From contig NZ_VUKD01000001.1 in NCBI RefSeq assembly GCF_009193155.1, positions 682,001-746,000 of the forward strand: a DNA stretch of 64,000 nt, written 5' to 3'. The position numbers and the translations under genes were made by a program. Within the stretch, counting starts at the first letter, position 1. Every line of letters begins with the position of its first letter. Below are positions 62,791 to 64,000 of this stretch, one piece after another. The DNA comes from Georgenia subflava. Its GTDB lineage: Bacteria > Actinomycetota > Actinomycetes > Actinomycetales > Actinomycetaceae. The notes under the pieces are model-generated. The model saw only the letters and a program-made list of their open reading frames with translations. It searched no databases and was not told the DNA's origin.

Positions 62791-63321
62791 TCAGATCCCC
62801 TCTTCCAGGTAGCCGTCGAGATCGACGTCCTGCTCAGCAGGGTCCACGACCGTCTTGGAGATGACCTCGATGATGTGCAGGAGCGAGTAGATGATGATGA
62901 GAGCGCCCGTGATGGGCAGCACGAGGTAGATCTGGCCCTGCGTGAAGGGCAGGAGCTGCACGGTGTCGTTCCACGTGCTCTCGATGTACTTGGCGCCGCC
63001 GTAGATCATGACCCAGACGGCGAAGCCACCGACCACGCAGTGGGCGAAGATCTCGATGGCCTTGACCACGGCCGGCCGGAAGCGCTTGACGAGGAAGTCC
63101 ATCGCGACGTCGTCCTTCTCGCCGATCACGTAGGCCGCGCCGACCAGGCCCTGCCAGATGAACAGGAAGCGGGCCATCACCTCGGTCCAGGCGTTGCCGC
63201 CGACCGTCGCCCGGGCGACGACCTGCCAGGTGACGACCAGGATCATGAGGGCGAACAGGACGATGCAGAACCAGCGGAGGAACACGTCCATCGCCGTCCG
63301 GAACTTGTGCACGGCTTTCAT
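62791..63321 (-). CDS. dctQ: TRAP transporter small permease subunit
   Basis: 176 residues with four helices, DctQ family. RWFCIVLFALMILVVTWQVVARATVGGNAWTEVMARFLFIWQGLVGAAYVIGEKDDVAMDFLVKRF matches the family pattern, including the Trp-x-x-E in helix 2 that contacts DctM. It is the membrane adaptor between the binding protein and DctM. ATG 63321 lies after two stem-loops that separate it from dctP. Confidence 0.93.
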   Translation of the reverse strand: MKAVHKFRTAMDVFLRWFCIVLFALMILVVTWQVVARATVGGNAWTEVMARFLFIWQGLVGAAYVIGEKDDVAMDFLVKRFRPAVVKAIEIFAHCVVGGFAVWVMIYGGAKYIESTWNDTVQLLPFTQGQIYLVLPITGALIIIYSLLHIIEVISKTVVDPAEQDVDLDGYLEEGI

Positions 63322-63359
63322 GGGGTCACACTTTCCTTGCGTTGTCGGTCAGAGCACGC

Positions 63360-63426
63360 CGCGGCTGCACCTCGGCAGCCGCGCTCGGGGCCGCCTGGGG
63401 CGTACGGCGACGCCGTACGCCCCAGG
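63360..63426 (-). terminator. Two tandem hairpins between dctP and dctQ
   Basis: cgcggctgc/gcagccgcg (63360-63368 and 63375-63383) and cctggggcgtacggc/gccgtacgccccagg (63394-63408 and 63412-63426) are exact complements. Such strong structures after a binding-protein gene reduce read-through to the permeases or protect the dctP mRNA. Confidence 0.75.
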
Positions 63427-63450
63427 TCGTCCCTCGGACCGAGCTGTGGA

Positions 63451-64000
63451 TCAGCCGGCGTTGGCCTCGTTGGCCGCCTGCACGGCCTCGAACAGGGCCT
63501 CGCGGACGTCGTTGTTGATGGCGCCCTCCACGACCGGGGCGACGAGCTCCCGGAAGGCGTCGACGTTGACGTCGTCGTTGAACTCCGCACCGGCGGACTC
63601 CGCGGCGGTGCGCGAGGACTGCGCGTACTCCTTCATGCCCTCGTTGACCGACTCGACGGCGCCGGGGACGAGCTCGAGGAACGCCTCGCGGTCCTCGTCG
63701 GACATCCCGCCGAGGATGTCGCTGTTGATGAGCAGGTAGTCCGGGACCATCAGGTGCCGGGTGTAGGAGTAGTACGAGGAGACCTCGTTGTGCTTGAGGG
63801 CCTCGAAGACCGTCTCGTTGTTCTCCGCGCCGTCGAGCGCACCGGTCTGCAGGGCGCTGTAGACCTCGCCCTGACCCATCGGGGACGCCACCGCGCCCAT
63901 GGCCTCGATCATGGCGACCTGGGAGTCGGACTGCTGGACGCGGATCTTCAGACCGTCGAGGTCCTCGGGCTCCACGATCGGGTGCTTGCTGTTGTAGACG
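63451..64000 (-). CDS. dctP: TRAP transporter substrate-binding protein (C-terminal part)
   Basis: Only the last ~183 codons are in the window; the start lies right of 64000. EPEDLDGLKIRVQQSDSQVAMIEAMGAVASPM contains the conserved Arg that binds the substrate carboxylate in DctP proteins, and QTGALDGAENNETVFEALKHNEVSSYYSYTRHLMVPDYLLIN is typical. Binds an organic or sugar acid outside the cell for DctQM. Confidence 0.95.
   Translation of the reverse strand, partial: VYNSKHPIVEPEDLDGLKIRVQQSDSQVAMIEAMGAVASPMGQGEVYSALQTGALDGAENNETVFEALKHNEVSSYYSYTRHLMVPDYLLINSDILGGMSDEDREAFLELVPGAVESVNEGMKEYAQSSRTAAESAGAEFNDDVNVDAFRELVAPVVEGAINNDVREALFEAVQAANEANAG

Overview
The window is chromosomal DNA from a high-GC actinobacterium, most likely a Micrococcales member (Cellulomonas/Georgenia-like). 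The evidence is the strong GC bias, the many GTG starts, the 4-base ATGA/GTGA gene overlaps, families such as DUF5926, DUF5995 and leucine-arginine-rich small membrane proteins, and a recurrent leaderless gene start (TANNNT about 6-8 bases before ATG/GTG). The genus is an inference. I see no prophage, IS element, rRNA or CRISPR array.

Layout. 1-14.4 kb holds respiration and molybdenum supply: the end of narG with narHJI (molybdenum nitrate reductase), an orphan maleylacetate reductase-like enzyme, an HTH-TOBE regulator with modABC (molybdate uptake for the narG cofactor), cytochrome oxidase subunit I, a polytopic membrane protein, and an unnamed three-gene operon of small exported proteins. 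14.4-17.6 kb holds a DUF488 protein, an OsmC gene broken by a frameshift in a C7 run, and a two-gene ABC exporter. 17.7-24.4 kb holds a 76-residue protein, a DUF429-(p)ppGpp-synthetase fusion, and a methylcitrate (propionate) operon gntR-prpD-prpB-prpC. 24.4-34.5 kb is the most accessory-looking stretch: a dead P-loop kinase gene, a voltage-sensor-like membrane protein, an MFS/TetR efflux pair, two paralogous beta-helix surface proteins, and three tRNA genes (Arg-ACG, Ser-GCT, Ser-UGA) plus a decayed tRNA-Ser 3' half.

34.5-48.7 kb holds a quinone oxidoreductase, a three-gene sugar ABC importer under a CebR/LacI-like operator, a HAD phosphatase with serS, a diacylglycerol/lipid kinase, pheA, a 925-residue membrane protein, a family 2 glycosyltransferase and a DUF5926 protein. 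48.7-57.6 kb holds rhodanese, phosphoglucomutase, a maltose-type acetyltransferase, an alpha/beta hydrolase with an altered catalytic triad, a deaminase operon with two mini-genes, an MFS carrier and pyruvate oxidase. 57-64 kb holds a gluconate module (kinase, permease, GntR), an aldo/keto reductase and a TRAP transporter that runs off the end.

How it fits together: narGHJI needs the molybdopterin cofactor, which explains modABC nearby. The prp genes burn propionyl-CoA under their own FadR-type GntR. Gluconokinase, gluconate permease, the sugar importer, phosphoglucomutase and TRAP genes give a picture of a heterotroph with several carbohydrate and organic-acid uptake routes. The most unusual observations are the DUF429-alarmone synthetase fusion lacking the expected catalytic Glu, the mini-ORFs that bridge narG-narH and precede ctaD, the tRNA-associated paralogous beta-helix proteins, and several exact minisatellites.
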